DNA of 64,000 nucleotides from Epiperipatus broadwayi (lineage: Eukaryota; Onychophora; Udeonychophora; Euonychophora; Peripatidae). The stretch is taken from NCBI GenBank assembly GCA_028023455.1, contig JAQFVV010012416.1, positions 6,489,594 through 6,553,593 of the forward strand. The letters are read 5' to 3'. Position numbers and translations under genes: made by a program. The notes beneath the pieces are model-generated. The model saw only the letters and a list, made by a program, of their open reading frames with translations. It had not been told where the DNA came from and made no database searches. Positions 1 to 12,700 of this stretch are shown here, piece by piece (within the stretch, counting starts at the first letter, position 1; each line of letters starts with the position of its first letter).

Positions 1-507
1 TTTTGACCATATCGCTGTATAGCTACTATCTAGAAGTATGTTTCATTTAATCCAATGACCCTTAATATGATTGATAACTCAGTCTGATCTTTTGTTTAAT
101 AGCCACTACTCAGGTTAAATAATTCTTTTCTCTTTCATATAAATTAAAAGCTACAATTTCTTTTCATTTATTAAGCCAAATATTCATATTTGAATCGTTT
201 CTTAATTATTTAATACATTTGGATCGTTTGATCATCTTTATTAAGTTACAATGAATATAATATTTGAATATTTGAGATTTTAATAATATTTGGATTTTTG
301 ACAAATCCAATGATATTTTAATAAACAATTGAATTTCACTTAAATAATGTTACAATATATATATATATATACTTGACCACATATATTGAAATTATTAATA
401 CAAAGAAATTTAAATGAACCTCTTTAAATAGGTAAATAAAACCTATTCTGAATGCAAACTAATTGCAATTATAAATGTCAAATTGCATCCAAAGTATTAC
501 TTAAATC

Positions 508-575
508 AAGGGTCCTCAACCCTATGCCCGCGGTCACCATGGCGCTGCAAACCATTTTACGTGTGCCCGCCACTA
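508..575. mobile_element. Possible hAT (Charlie-like) terminal fragment
   Basis: GC-rich island in AT-rich DNA with GGGTCCTCAACC followed by GCCCGCGGTCACC and GTGTGCCCGCC. The GGGGTCCTCAAA..GGCCCGCGG pattern is typical of animal hAT ends. No partner terminus or 8-bp duplication was found, so this is a fragment at best. Confidence 0.35.
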
Positions 576-862
576 TCCGAACACAATCAAAAATTATTTA
601 TCTGATACAAATAAATTTAATTTTTAAAATTTTTTATAAATTATTGTATTATATTGTAATCAAATGTTAAAATTTTATTTTTGAAATAAATATTTTTTTG
701 TGCATTATGTGTATTATTAACAATATCCAACTATAAATTTACATTGGAAAAATAAATGATGCTCACCACCTGGCCAATATTATAGAATGTGCTCTTTAAA
801 TAATAAGTGTAATAATGATCAAGCCTTAATGGATTTTAACCCATTTAGCCTTGAGCATTATA

Positions 863-1935
863 CACCTAGGTCTCTTTTTACGCGGACTTATTTAACACGA
901 TTTTGAAGTTACGTGATTCGTGTTTCACCGGAAGTTGAACTCCGATAATGTGCTATTACTTTAAATAATAAATTTCGCGCACTTACGTTATATTGAAAGT
1001 AATAGCACATTATTGGAATTCGACTTTCAACTTAGTAATTTCAATATTTTCAGTGCTTTATAATAGTAAGATTTTATGCAATAATGAAATTAAAATCATG
1101 ATTTCCACATTTTATGTATACACACATTAAATTTTACAAGATTATAATGTAAATTTGTTCAAACATTGTGCGTGTTAATTTTGCATTTTAAATCAGATTC
1201 TGTTTTTGCTTTTTAAAAAAGAAAGTAATCAATTATTAATCATTTAGTGTCCACAAGTTCATTTTTAAAAGGTCAGTAATAGCAGTGGGCACAATTAAAT
1301 TTGACAATTAAAAATTAAAATCTGATTTTTAATTGTAATTAACAATTTAAAAATTACTTACGACAACTTGAAATAATGTGATGTGAAATTTGATTTTTAA
1401 ACGGAATTGAAAATTAAAGACAAAAATAAGAATTTAATTTTTAGTTGTTAGTTTCATAAACAATTAATAAAATCATCGTCTCAAAGATTAATTACTAATT
1501 ACGTTGTCACCAGAAAACCATTGACACAACATGAGTGTGAAGTTGGCGCTAGTTGTTTGCAAATGAACGTGTTTTTCGGCAAATAGTTATAATAATTAAA
1601 ATGTGTATAAAAAAATGTAAATTACTGTACTGTAAATTTTGCATAAAAATATATTATTTTGAATAAAATTAAATATTATAGTTAAAAAAAGTTTGTCTTG
1701 TATCAATTTTTTTCAAATTTGAAATTTTTTATTAGTCATATTTTATTTCCTTATTTATTTTTTTGTGCGAATTTTAAAGTAATTTTACGTTGGTGCTTTG
1801 CTTTTACGCGAATTTTGAAAAATCACAGACCGCATCCCCCCTTTTTTTTAATGTAAGTTACATCTATTTTTGCACGATTTCGTTTGCGCGTGTTTTCTGA
1901 GGAACCTATCTATCGCGTAAAACGAGACCCAGGTG
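863..1935. mobile_element. Tigger/pogo-like non-autonomous element, copy 1
   Basis: Ends are CACCTAGGTCTC and the complementary GAGACCCAGGTG, flanked on both sides by TA (861-862 and 1936-1937), the target duplication of Tc1/mariner-type elements. Inside the right end, strings such as ACGCGAATTTT and GACCGCATCCCCC resemble Tigger termini. It shares most of its interior with the copy at 58153-59348. It also has its own hairpin at about 928-1030 absent from the other copy. No transposase ORF remains. Confidence 0.72.
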
Positions 1936-4900
1936 TACTTTTATTATTTAAGTAATACATTGGGTGCAATTTGAAATTTATAATTGCAGTTTGTAATGTT
2001 ATAATTGACTATTTATTAAGTCTGCATTCAGAATAGGTTTTATTTACCTGTTTAAAGAGGTTTATTTAAACTTCTTTGTATCAATAATTTCAATCTCTGT
2101 GGCCAAGTTCCAATCTTTATTATCTATATAAGTATATTAAACCATTAATAAGTGTGGAACCGTTATTGTTAAAAGGAAGTTGCCTTGACAACAGTTGGAA
2201 AATGTTGATTGTTGTTGATATTGGAATTGCCTAAGTGTTGACTGGTTTTTAATGATTACTTATAAACCCATTTAGCCTTGAGTATTATTAACACTTAATA
2301 ATAATAGATATAAAAAAATATTTTATAATATATTCTTTTATTTATCTGTTTATTTTGGATTAAAGCTCCACAAAATAATTGTTTATTTAACCATAATTGG
2401 GCATTGTGTGGAAGGGTCCAGAAATTAATTGAGTAAATTTCTTGTTATAAAAAAATGAGATTGACTTAATTTCTGCCCCTCCCCCTCCTCCATGTTTTTA
2501 TTTAGAGTTAAATGTAAAAAACCCAATTGTGGTTAAAGAAATAATTATGTTGTATGTTTTTATTTCAAAATATATAAATGTGGTTTTTATAAAATATTTT
2601 TTTATATTTTTTATTTTTCAGATTTTAGTATTAAGGTTGAAAAGTAAAATCATAAGTATTAAATGAAGTTTGGTTACAATATAGTTTTATAATCAAGATT
2701 TGTTTTGTTTTTTTCATTTTTAAACGATTGTTAAGTTATTTTTTTTAGTGTACATTTTTTAAAATATATATATACCACCCTCTCACCCGCATTACTGAAA
2801 ACTTATTGAAGTAATATCAAACTTCTTTTAAATTTGATAACAAAATATTTAAAATTTCTTCCACCATTTATACTTAGCGAACTTATTTAAAATATTTTAA
2901 TGCCCTATTGCATTGCCAGGGATTTATAACAAATGTGAAAATTTAAACAAATTCCCGTTGATTACAAATATATTAAACCTTGATTTTAAAATTGTATCCA
3001 AATAAACCTTGAAACAAACAAACAAACATATTCTGACTTAAATAAAAGCATTTAAAAAGTGATGAGAGTGTTATGACTAACAATGCTGGCAAAGAGCTTT
3101 GGGTTTCAGACTTGACGGTAATGCAGTATTCAAATCAATACCATGTGATAATGGTAGCAGGTTCAAAAATAATAGTTAGGAGCTTACAAATGATCCACTA
3201 TAGTAAATGGAAAACTTTTAGTCAACAAAAGTAGAGAATTAAAGATATTATCATGTTTAATGTACAAATTACTACCATAATACAGATCGTAATGATATGA
3301 ATGTATTTTGTACCCAAAGTAGAAAAGTGTTTTTGTTTACGTTTTTTTAAATTAAGCAACTGTTGGAGAATTGAATTTTAAGGCAATGACAATTTCAGAA
3401 AAAATCCAATCTTATAATGGTTTGCATTTAAAATATCTTCTACACATTTTTTCTTTTCAAAATAGTTCATAATTTTCCATATATGTAAATGAATACACCA
3501 AACTTCTTCTTTTTAAAAACTTGTTTTTTATATGACTATAATAAAAATAAAAATACATCCAACGTATATAGAAACTGAGATTTTCCTGATGGAGATGTTT
3601 AATTTGGTCAATGCAGGAAAGTTGCCAGTGAAAGAGATGAAATTTATACATCTACAATATATTTAATATACTGTTAAAGAAATTCTGCTAGTCCACCTGC
3701 CATTCTCCTTCAGTGAAGTTATGTTTAAAAAAGCTGAAAATGACTTAGCAAAATGTTAAAAATTAAGTATTTTGTATTGATGCATTGTTTCATATATGTA
3801 GTGATTTTATTGAAACTGCCCATTGAATTATTTTTCTTAAGTTCTTCATGGACATGTTTACTGGATCATTATTATCCAAATATTTTTGACAAGATTATAT
3901 TTCTGCAATTATCCCTGACATTTACAAATATGCCGTAGGCAAGTGTAAGCACTGATATAGACCAGAATATTTGTCCTTCTGGTAAATTGCATCATTTGAA
4001 AATTAATATGATCATGAAGGAAGATTAATATGTATTCTTCCATTTGAACAAGATGTTGGAGGATTGGTATAACTTGAAAGGGATGAAGATATGACTTCGT
4101 AAACTTTGCATTAATGATCAGAAAATATTGTTTAATAAACAGTCTGTGATGTTTGAGCATTAGAATTGGATTTAAACAGATGAATGCCAATTGCATATAT
4201 TTTGTAAAAAGAAGATCACATCCACAAGTAAACTGGAAATTTACTGGCAGTTCAAAATATTACATTAAAAAATTAAACTAATAAGTGACTTCAACTAGGT
4301 AAGTTCACTGTCGCCTTTAATGGTCATATCTTTGAATATGTCACATAAATAAATTTTCGCTTGCTCTTATTTAACACTTACATTACAGTAATAAACTACT
4401 TGTTATGCCTATTCTAGAACTACATATGGAAGTCTGAATAATCACTGGATACTGTGTTGTAGTCCTACTAAAATCTTCCTATTCGTTTTTGGCTTTTGGC
4501 CTTTATCAGTGAATATCACTGGATTGTATATAGTAACTTTTTATTTTAAACTCTTTGATTAATGTCTTCAAAGTTTCAATATCACAAAGTGCTGAACTCT
4601 AACCAACTTGATTGCCTAGCTGTATAGATCTTACATTAGGTCAGCAATTACATATTTTATTAATCTTAGTTATAATTAAAGCATATTTATTTGTCTAGGT
4701 ATGTAGATTTCACTTTATGTCAATAACTACTTATTTTACTATTATTCATATATTATCTGTAGACATTTGTGATCATAAGTTTGAGATGATTAATCATTGG
4801 ATACTAGGAATCTGGTTGGCATTCTCATCTAATGTTCACAACTCAAGCTTATATAGCTGGTTTTAGAATAGAGGTAATAGAAATGAATTACTTCTGATAA

Positions 4901-6182
4901 TATAGATGTTGAGTGAAATGTTTGAAAATCCATTCGTTATTTTGTTTTGTTACATGCTATACAAAAAGTTAAAAATATCTACACTAGTGTATAACTAAAG
5001 TCACTGAAAAATTTACGTGTGAAATTTTTAGATGTAAGACTTATATATTTAGGCAAACATATTGGTTGGAATTCAGAAGGTTAAAATGTTGAAGCTTTTG
5101 ATATCTTGAATAATATAGAAATGAAGGTGACTGCTGGATATGGTTCTTGCTGATGATCAAAACTTAAATCTGAGGATTTAGATAACACAACCAACTTGTG
5201 TTTATTAATTGTTCATGTTTGCATAGATGGTTTTAGAGTATAGTGGTATAGAATGGATTGCTAGAATTATTGCATAGTGTTAACCTTACCGAATCATAAA
5301 AATCAGTTACCAATAGATAAAGTAAATCCTAATTGCACATTTTTACATTCTTGTAATAGTAGGTTACCTACTGGGTCAAACTAATAGCCAATTGATTTAT
5401 AAATTTTCAAGTAATATAAGGGAAAATTAGTATAAAGCTTATATAAAGAAGAAACATTTTTTATATGTATAAATAGATGCAGCACTAATTTAGCTTGATT
5501 ATAGTTATATTTGCTTCTTAATTGATAGTTCTAATATCATGTCACCACAGTTTGTAAAAAATGTTAATAGAAGTCCTACTGTTGGATATGAAGGACAAAG
5601 AGATTTAGCTCGAGAAAAAAGTGGAGAATACGTGTATGTTGTATTGACATAGAGAAAAGTGCATTTAAAATTTTTTTTCCTGTTATAAGAAGTTATTTAT
5701 TCATTGAGTAACTTTATGTTCACATATTAGTTCAATATACATTGAAGTGTAGTTTTGCTTAAAAGCAATGGTAATGTAATAATTACAAATGATGATATTG
5801 CACGTGATATATGCAAGGATAGTTTTTAAAATGTTAATATTTTGGAGTCCCATGTTAAAATTTATAAAAATATTAAATCTAGGAAATCAAAATTGAACAA
5901 AAGTTTGGATATAATTTCAAATATTTACTTTTTTCAGTTTCTACAGGATTTTTTATAGGATGTATGCAATTTTTGAAACAAATATTTTTTTTTTCGTGGA
6001 TCTGTGGAGGAAAAACAATTAACTCGTAATATTTGAAAAATTTATATTAAATGCTTTTGAAGTATTTTTAGCAACTTTAAATTTACATATTATAAATGGA
6101 AATATGAAATTTTTGAAATTAATATTATCTTTATTCAAATTTATGTGAATTTTTCTTGCATTAATTATAAAAACCTGCTCAC

Positions 6183-6450
6183 ACACCTCTCTCTCCCTCT
6201 TCTTGCTTTCCCTTTCCCCTCTCTCCCTCCCCTCTCTTCCTCTCTCTCTCTTCTTCTCTTTCTCTTTTCTCCCTCCCCTCCCTTTCTCTCCCTCCCCTCC
6301 CTTTCTCTCCCTCTCTCTCTCTCTTCCCTCTCCCTCCCTATCATACTCTCCCTCTCTCTCTCCATCCCTCTTCTCTTTCTCCATCTCTCTCCTCTCTCCA
6401 TCTCTTCCTTCTCCTTTCTCTCCCTTCCTCTCTCTCACACACACACATAT
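6183..6450. repeat. Pyrimidine (CT/CCT)n low-complexity tract
   Basis: About 250 nt almost purely C and T on the plus strand, ending in a short (CA)n run, 215 nt upstream of the exon a acceptor. The four open frames through it (arginine/glutamate-rich or leucine/serine-rich) are artefacts of the simple repeat. Confidence 0.95.
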
Positions 6451-6665
6451 CATTGTCAAACAAAATTATAAAAATATATCAAATATTGACAAATTATATA
6501 ATTTGTTCTATTAAAAAACAGCTTTCTATAGTATAAAATTAAATGATATATTATTTCTTGATTATGTAATGAAGTTTTTTTAAAATGTGTTCATAGTATT
6601 ATTTTTATACACATTATTAGAATTATGTGGATGTATTAATACTGTTGTTATTATTTGATTGACAG

Positions 6666-6740
6666 GCACAGTTGAAAATGAAAGTCTTGAACCAGATGCT
6701 GCTGATATGCAAATTAGTATATTAAATCGCAAAAAAATTG
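6666..6740 (+). CDS. SETDB1: SETDB1 exon a: linker before the H-x-C-x3-C segment
   Basis: 75 nt between a TTGACAG acceptor and a GTAATT donor. Only one of three frames is open; it reads TVENESLEPDAADMQIS and ends ...NRKKI plus one base. Phase 1 on both sides. The trailing G joins TG at the start of the next exon to give valine, producing KKIVPHDC, which parallels the short hydrophobic run before the H-x-C motif in SETDB1. The peptide itself is not diagnostic, so the call rests on splice sites, phase and position. Confidence 0.72.
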
Positions 6741-9700
6741 GTAATTATTTCTATTTATATCTCAGTTTAATATTTTTTTGCCTTTTTATTATAATTTAAT
6801 CATGTATAAAATTATTTATATTTTTAGCATAAATTTACTACTTTATAATTAATAAATGTAATAATGCTCTTATATGTAACTATAGAGAAGCTTGATATTC
6901 TATAAATTAAATATGGCTTAGTGCTTTCGAGAACTTATGGCATTCTTGTATTTATAGCAAGATGAAATAAGAATAATAATGGTGAGATGAATGTAATTGC
7001 GTATATTTGAAGAGATTTAAAATTTATTTAAATTCAATGTTAAATATTTAAATTAGAGCATCCATTTTTGGAGGGAAGGGTGATGAGTCTGTATGGTTGA
7101 TAGTATTCGTATTATTGGCTATATGGCAAGCCTTCCTTATTTTATTTTTTTAAATCATTTCTTTCGATATATTGAATGTTGCATAGGAGGGGATAAATTG
7201 ATGTCCTGTTTCCTCCTGGTGTCCAAAGAAAATAAGCTATGGTCTGGCCCATTCAAGGCCCTTTTGTATAAGAAATTGGCGCTGGGAAAGGCACATAGAC
7301 AAGGATGCTCGGGATTCCCCATAATAGATTGAATGACATCCAGTTTGTTGGCTTTTAATTTTATAAACAGTGCTAGAGATAAGTTCAGGTTCAAGCCTAT
7401 CTTTGGAGTTGTTCAGTAGTCTATAGTCAAAGGAAGGGGGTGCGGAAAGCAAGGCGATAAGTTGAAGAGAATGTTTTATTAAAGATTTTTGTTATGTATG
7501 GCAGAAGAAGCAATGGTCTATCAACAATGGGGGGAGGGGGGTAAAATTTAATTTTCTGTAAAATTGCGTTATGTTTTTTTTTAAAAAACTATGTTTAAAT
7601 CCAACTGATGTTAAATCTTTAATATATAAGTCTATGTTTGCCTTGTAGGATGCTTCATTCTTACATAGAGCATGGTCCTGGGATAGAAAGGAGGATAGAC
7701 CAGCCAGTTTGTGAGATATAAATACAGTTGAGTACGGATGCATGAACCCATGAATTTCAAGCAGTTTGACACAAATAGAATAATCCAAATGAGCTGTGTT
7801 TCTTTGTATAATCAAATCTAAGTATTTGAGGCATTGGCGTGAGTTTTTCCAGTCTATTGTAAGCATTGATGCTGAATGGCTTTGTAGATTTGTTTTAATA
7901 TTTTGAATTTAAAGTTCTGGTCCAGCCATGAAAATGTCATCTACATACCACATATATATGACATCCAGAAGGTGTATGATATGTTAAGGAACAACAACAC
8001 ATTTTCAAAGTGATTTAAATATAGACTGGAAATGATGTCACTGAGAGGAAGACCCTTCGGTCATCCTTCAGTCATGTTATATGATTGGCTGTTGAATGTG
8101 GCTATGATGTTATTTAAGCCAAGATAAAAATGCTATGATGAACTCTATATGTAGCTGAGAGTAGTTTTGCTTAATTAATTCGGCTTTAATTATGTTGGTA
8201 GATAATTTTCTATTGACTAAGCCATATAATTCAGTTATGTTTAGAGAGGCTATTTTATATGTTGGATTGAATTTGGCATGCTTAATGCAAGCTATGAAGT
8301 CAAACGAGGATTTGATGGGGTAAACCCCGAATCCTAAATTATCAGACAACCATTGGTTGATCATTTTAGCTGTATTAAAATATTGAACACCCCCAAGGTC
8401 TGAGGGGTGTATTAAGCATATGCAGCTTAGCATTGGTAAACATTCAAGGGAGGATAGTGCTGCAGGTAAATTTTATAAATTGTCTTTACTACATTTTATA
8501 TTGCAAGTTGGTACTGGGACAAATTTTAATTTGTTTATTTGAAGTTGCATTTTATTGGTAAAATTCAGCCTTGCTCATGATGATGAATCTATTGCCTTTT
8601 TTTTTTTTTTTTCAGGAAAATTAAGGCTTGTTTGATAGGAATTGTTTGGTGATCCAAATGTGTTCACTTTTATTAGAGTATAAGGCACATAGAGATTTTT
8701 GAAGCTAACTAGTTTGTAATTAAATTACTTTTGAGGAGTTGTTTATAAGCCGTTTTATATCGATAATTATCTCCATTATTTATCCAATGCCATCAACATA
8801 TCTTCCCAGTTCTAACTTCTGAAATCAATTGTAGATTAAAAGACATTTTTATTCTCATTGAAGAAAATTAATTCCCTTTTTTTAGAAAAAGTTTATTTGT
8901 AAAATTTTACCTTAGTTTCCATTTAATTTTTAAACTGTGTGGATTTTAGAGAAAAATTTTTTTTTTAATAAGTTGACTCCAACAATTATTTTGAGTTTTG
9001 TATTTTTATTTTTTATTGAAGATAATTAATTTTACTACAATTAGGGGTGACAGTAAAAATTAACATCTTGTTGTATAATTGATAAACTAAGATAAGAGTA
9101 TTGTGTACCATAATTTTACTATAGAAGATAACTTTTATACTTCTTATAAAGTAAAAGGGAAAGCACCTATAGAGAACTGTATTTCTATAAATAAATCCTT
9201 AGTGCTTTTTCATTTGGGGAAGATATGACAACAGATTTCAATTTCTATATTTTTTTTTACCTTTTAATAGGAAATCGCTAGAACTTTAACTTTATCCCAC
9301 CTACCATTACTAAACTTAGAATATTTTAATCAAAACAAATGAAAGAATAGATAGCAAACACAACAGATCATAGTTCTATTACTGCTTATTATTTGAATTT
9401 TTTATTTTTAAATTTTAAATTATTAAGTGATACTTATACTCTATATATAATACAAATTAGTCCTATAAGCCAACTCTAAATATTTTTTTTAATTGATATT
9501 TGACTAAAATCATCAAAATTATATATTATACTATTCTAAATTATCTTTTGGACAAAAATAGTAATTCAGAATTTCTTATTTTAAAATATTAGATTTGATG
9601 ATTTAATTTATTCATAAATATAAATAAGTTTAGTAGATTATCAAAAAATAAATAATCCCATAAACACCTAACAAAATTAAAAAATATTATTAAATTCTTG

Positions 9701-12700
9701 GGGGGGAGAACAGTAAAATAAACTTATCTGAAAACTGAAAACCTAATGTTAACTGATTTTTTCACTAGAACATATTCAAAAATAAATATACAAATTTTTA
9801 AAAAATTTATTTACTTTTATTCTCTCCCTTTCTTTTTAACTAAGAAATACTTATATAGAACTTTAGACAACAAAACACCCTCAGCAAAAATAACAATAAA
9901 AAAAACCTATAGAGAGCACTAGATAGGGATTTCACAAACCCCATTATTTGAAGTTTATTTAAAAAAAGTAAAGAATGTGATTTTTAATTTTATTGTAAAA
10001 CTTATGAAATAGATAAGTTTTTTAAGTAATTAATCTGTTAATTTTATAAATAATAATTAATATAAGTAAAAATTTTATAATATAATATTTTCTTATTTTT
10101 AAAATAAAACATTAATTTAATATGATATTTATAGTAGAAATTTAGTACACTTTCAACAATTTACCTACAGATTTTCAAAATATTTTAAATGTTATATTTC
10201 TGAAATTTATTTCTTATATTATACATATTTTTTTTTTTAAACAAAAAAGAGAAAACCAAACATTAATTTTTTTTTTCTCTCAGCAGGGAAAATTGTTTTT
10301 TTTATAATTCTTCAAGAATTTTATGATACCCTTTTTTTTTTTTTAATAATTGTAAATTATTTTTCTAATTCAAAAAGGAAGGTTCCCTTGTCATTATTTT
10401 GTTGTTAACTTTTCACATTTTATAGAACTATAAATTAAATCTTCCATAGATGATTTTAACTTTCATATTTTTTTTTCTTTTTTTTTTTTTTTATAGATAT
10501 TTCTTTTTAAACACTTTCGGATAATCACTTCCAAATAAGTTATTAAGACAAATTGTTCTGTGAATATTTATGTTCGTAAACTGATTTTGATCCGTAAAGT
10601 CATAAAATTATTAGTATTGGGCTTTCTAAAGTATTTTGGTGTTTTTTTGTATATCTATTATTTTTCTATTAACAAAATATTATCTTATTGATCTCATTTA
10701 TTTGGCTTTTTAAATTTTTAAATGTTTGGATTTTTAACATATTTCACTCTCTAATAAAAATCTACTTTTGAATCTATTACACTTTGTATTGAAACACATT
10801 TTTTAAATTCCATTTTCTCTTTTTTCCCCCTGAAAAACAACAAAAAGGATATTTTTTCCTCACCGAAACCTTTCTTTTCATTCCTTCCATTCCATTTTCT
10901 TTCCTTTTCTAAATTTTTCTTTCTAATATTTAAAGATTTTTTTTCATTCAAAGCACCCACACTTGCTTCCATATTTATCCTCGAAAACGTGCCCTAAACT
11001 AATACTTTTTGATACGGCTTTCCTTTATATATACTACTTACCGGCTTGTTCGTTTTATATTTGAAGAAACTCTTTTTATTTCAATATTTGTATTCAGTAA
11101 GACCATAATATCTACTTTTCAAAACTTTTGATTCAGTAATTTATAGTTTGAAGAAAATATTAAATAGAAATTATAAACCGGAAAAAATAAATTTAATTTT
11201 CTTATCAAAACTTACAACTTTAAATTAAGACGATGCTTGAAATTTACGATTTAATTTCACTTTCACCATCGTTTTCATCAAAGACTAAAAGAAGAGAAGA
11301 AAGTTGTTTTTTTGGAGAATATGGGGAACTCAAACGGAACGAAACCTTCCCTTTTAAAAATTAACCTCTATCTTTTTGTTTTTGTCTTACTATTTTTTAA
11401 TTATAAATGAGACTTATGCTATTAAAAGATTATATTTGTTATGTGCAAAATTTAACTTGTCTTTATCTTTTGCTTTACGACGTTTGTGTCCCAACACTCT
11501 TCAACTCCTTTCCAAAATGATATTAATATTATACGGAATTGGCATGCAATAAGAAGGTTAAAATTATGAACTTCTAGTTTTACTACTATCAGAACCACGT
11601 AACATGAATACTGTATTTCAAGAATTCTACATATACACTGTATCTGAATGTATGATTCGCTAACAAATATTTTATCTAACTAATAAAACATCACATGATC
11701 ATTGGTTGGCATTACTGTATGTAGAATTTGCTATTGCCAATACTTTATCTAGAGACTAGTTTTTTTCAGAATGTATAATTAAATAGCAAAGACTATATTC
11801 CATTATAAAGATGGGGTTACAAAATTGGATTATTTTTAATTATATTTTTATAAAAATGTTTTATTAATACATATATAATTATCATTACTATTATCAACAG
11901 CATGTAAATAACTTTTATTGCTTAAAAAATAATTTCAAATAATGTATTTGAACGATAATTTTCTGTGATATGAATATAATTATCAATAAGCAATTGAGCT
12001 ATATGTGGGGTTTTTTTTTAAGAATAATATATATATATGGTAATTAGAATTATTTAAAAACATTATCTAGCAAATCTTTTTTTATGAAATACCAATTTTA
12101 TTGAAATAATATGTACATTGTAGTGCCACATGACTGTGGGCCAGATTGTTTGAAAGATTTTCATGATGACCCGGTTCAATTTCGGGGAAATAACCCACTG
12201 CGCATTCCCATGCTGTGCGGATGGGAGAGGTATGATTGCCATTTTTAACATCAATGTTTTTGTATACTATGTTCTTTTTACTTTTCTTAAAATGATTGTA
12301 ATATATATATTAAGTGCTTGGCGACGCAAAGTAAGAAAAGTTTTAACAGCGAAAACTCTTAATATGCTATGCATGCTTTTAATATGATATCAGTACAAAG
12401 ATATTGAAAGTTTGCTTAGCAGATTACATTAAAAGTTTTCGCTGTTAAACTTTTCTTACTTTGTGTCGCCAAGCACTTAATATATTTATATCATATTACT
12501 TTGCTTTATTATTGCTTTTGATTTGTCTATATTTGTATTATTTGCTTTTGTATATATATAAATTGCTCTTATAGAATGATCTACATAAAAATGATTTATT
12601 AAACAGTTGTTCTATTTTTGTAGTATGAATAATCAATAGATACTCAATACAATATCCACAAAATTTCCAGGCTGGTGTTTGATTATTGATCTTCTTCTAG

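Larger units (their letters stand above)
372..2107. repeat. Long inverted repeat with nested insertions
   Basis: The stretch 372-506 is repeated in reverse complement at about 1946-2107 with small indels; both arms contain AACCTATTCTGAATGCA or its complement. The loop carries a short hAT-like terminal sequence (about 508-575) and the Tigger-like element at 863-1935. Direct copies of a CCCATTTAGCCTTGAG block occur near 839 and 2268, just outside and inside this structure. This looks like an old fold-back element that was later invaded. Confidence 0.65.
1..6665. other. Upstream region without a proven exon
   Basis: Probably intron or 5' flank of the SETDB1 gene. I looked for Tudor-domain exons and found none. 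It holds the inverted repeat and Tigger-like element listed separately, AT-rich filler from 2290 to 6180, and a pyrimidine tract before 6450. A degenerate hammerhead-like string on the minus strand (4482-4524) and an exon-like open stretch (5551-5631) are discussed under rejected items. Confidence 0.5.

Noticed and set aside
452-670. 72-codon ORF
   Set aside because: Starts in the inverted repeat and runs into AT-rich sequence; no domain.
5551-5633. Exon-like open stretch FVKNVNRSPTVGYEGQRDLA between CACAG and GTGTAT/GTATGT
   Set aside because: Possible donors leave phase 0 or 2, but exon a needs phase 1, and the acceptor has no pyrimidine tract. No SETDB1 similarity. Could still be an exon if another small exon intervenes.
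6019-6514. Four ORFs across the CT-rich tract
   Set aside because: Low-complexity Arg/Glu or Leu/Ser reading of a simple repeat on both strands.
12063-12387. Two ORFs around exon b
   Set aside because: One is antisense to exon b; the other starts in the wrong frame and runs into a MITE.
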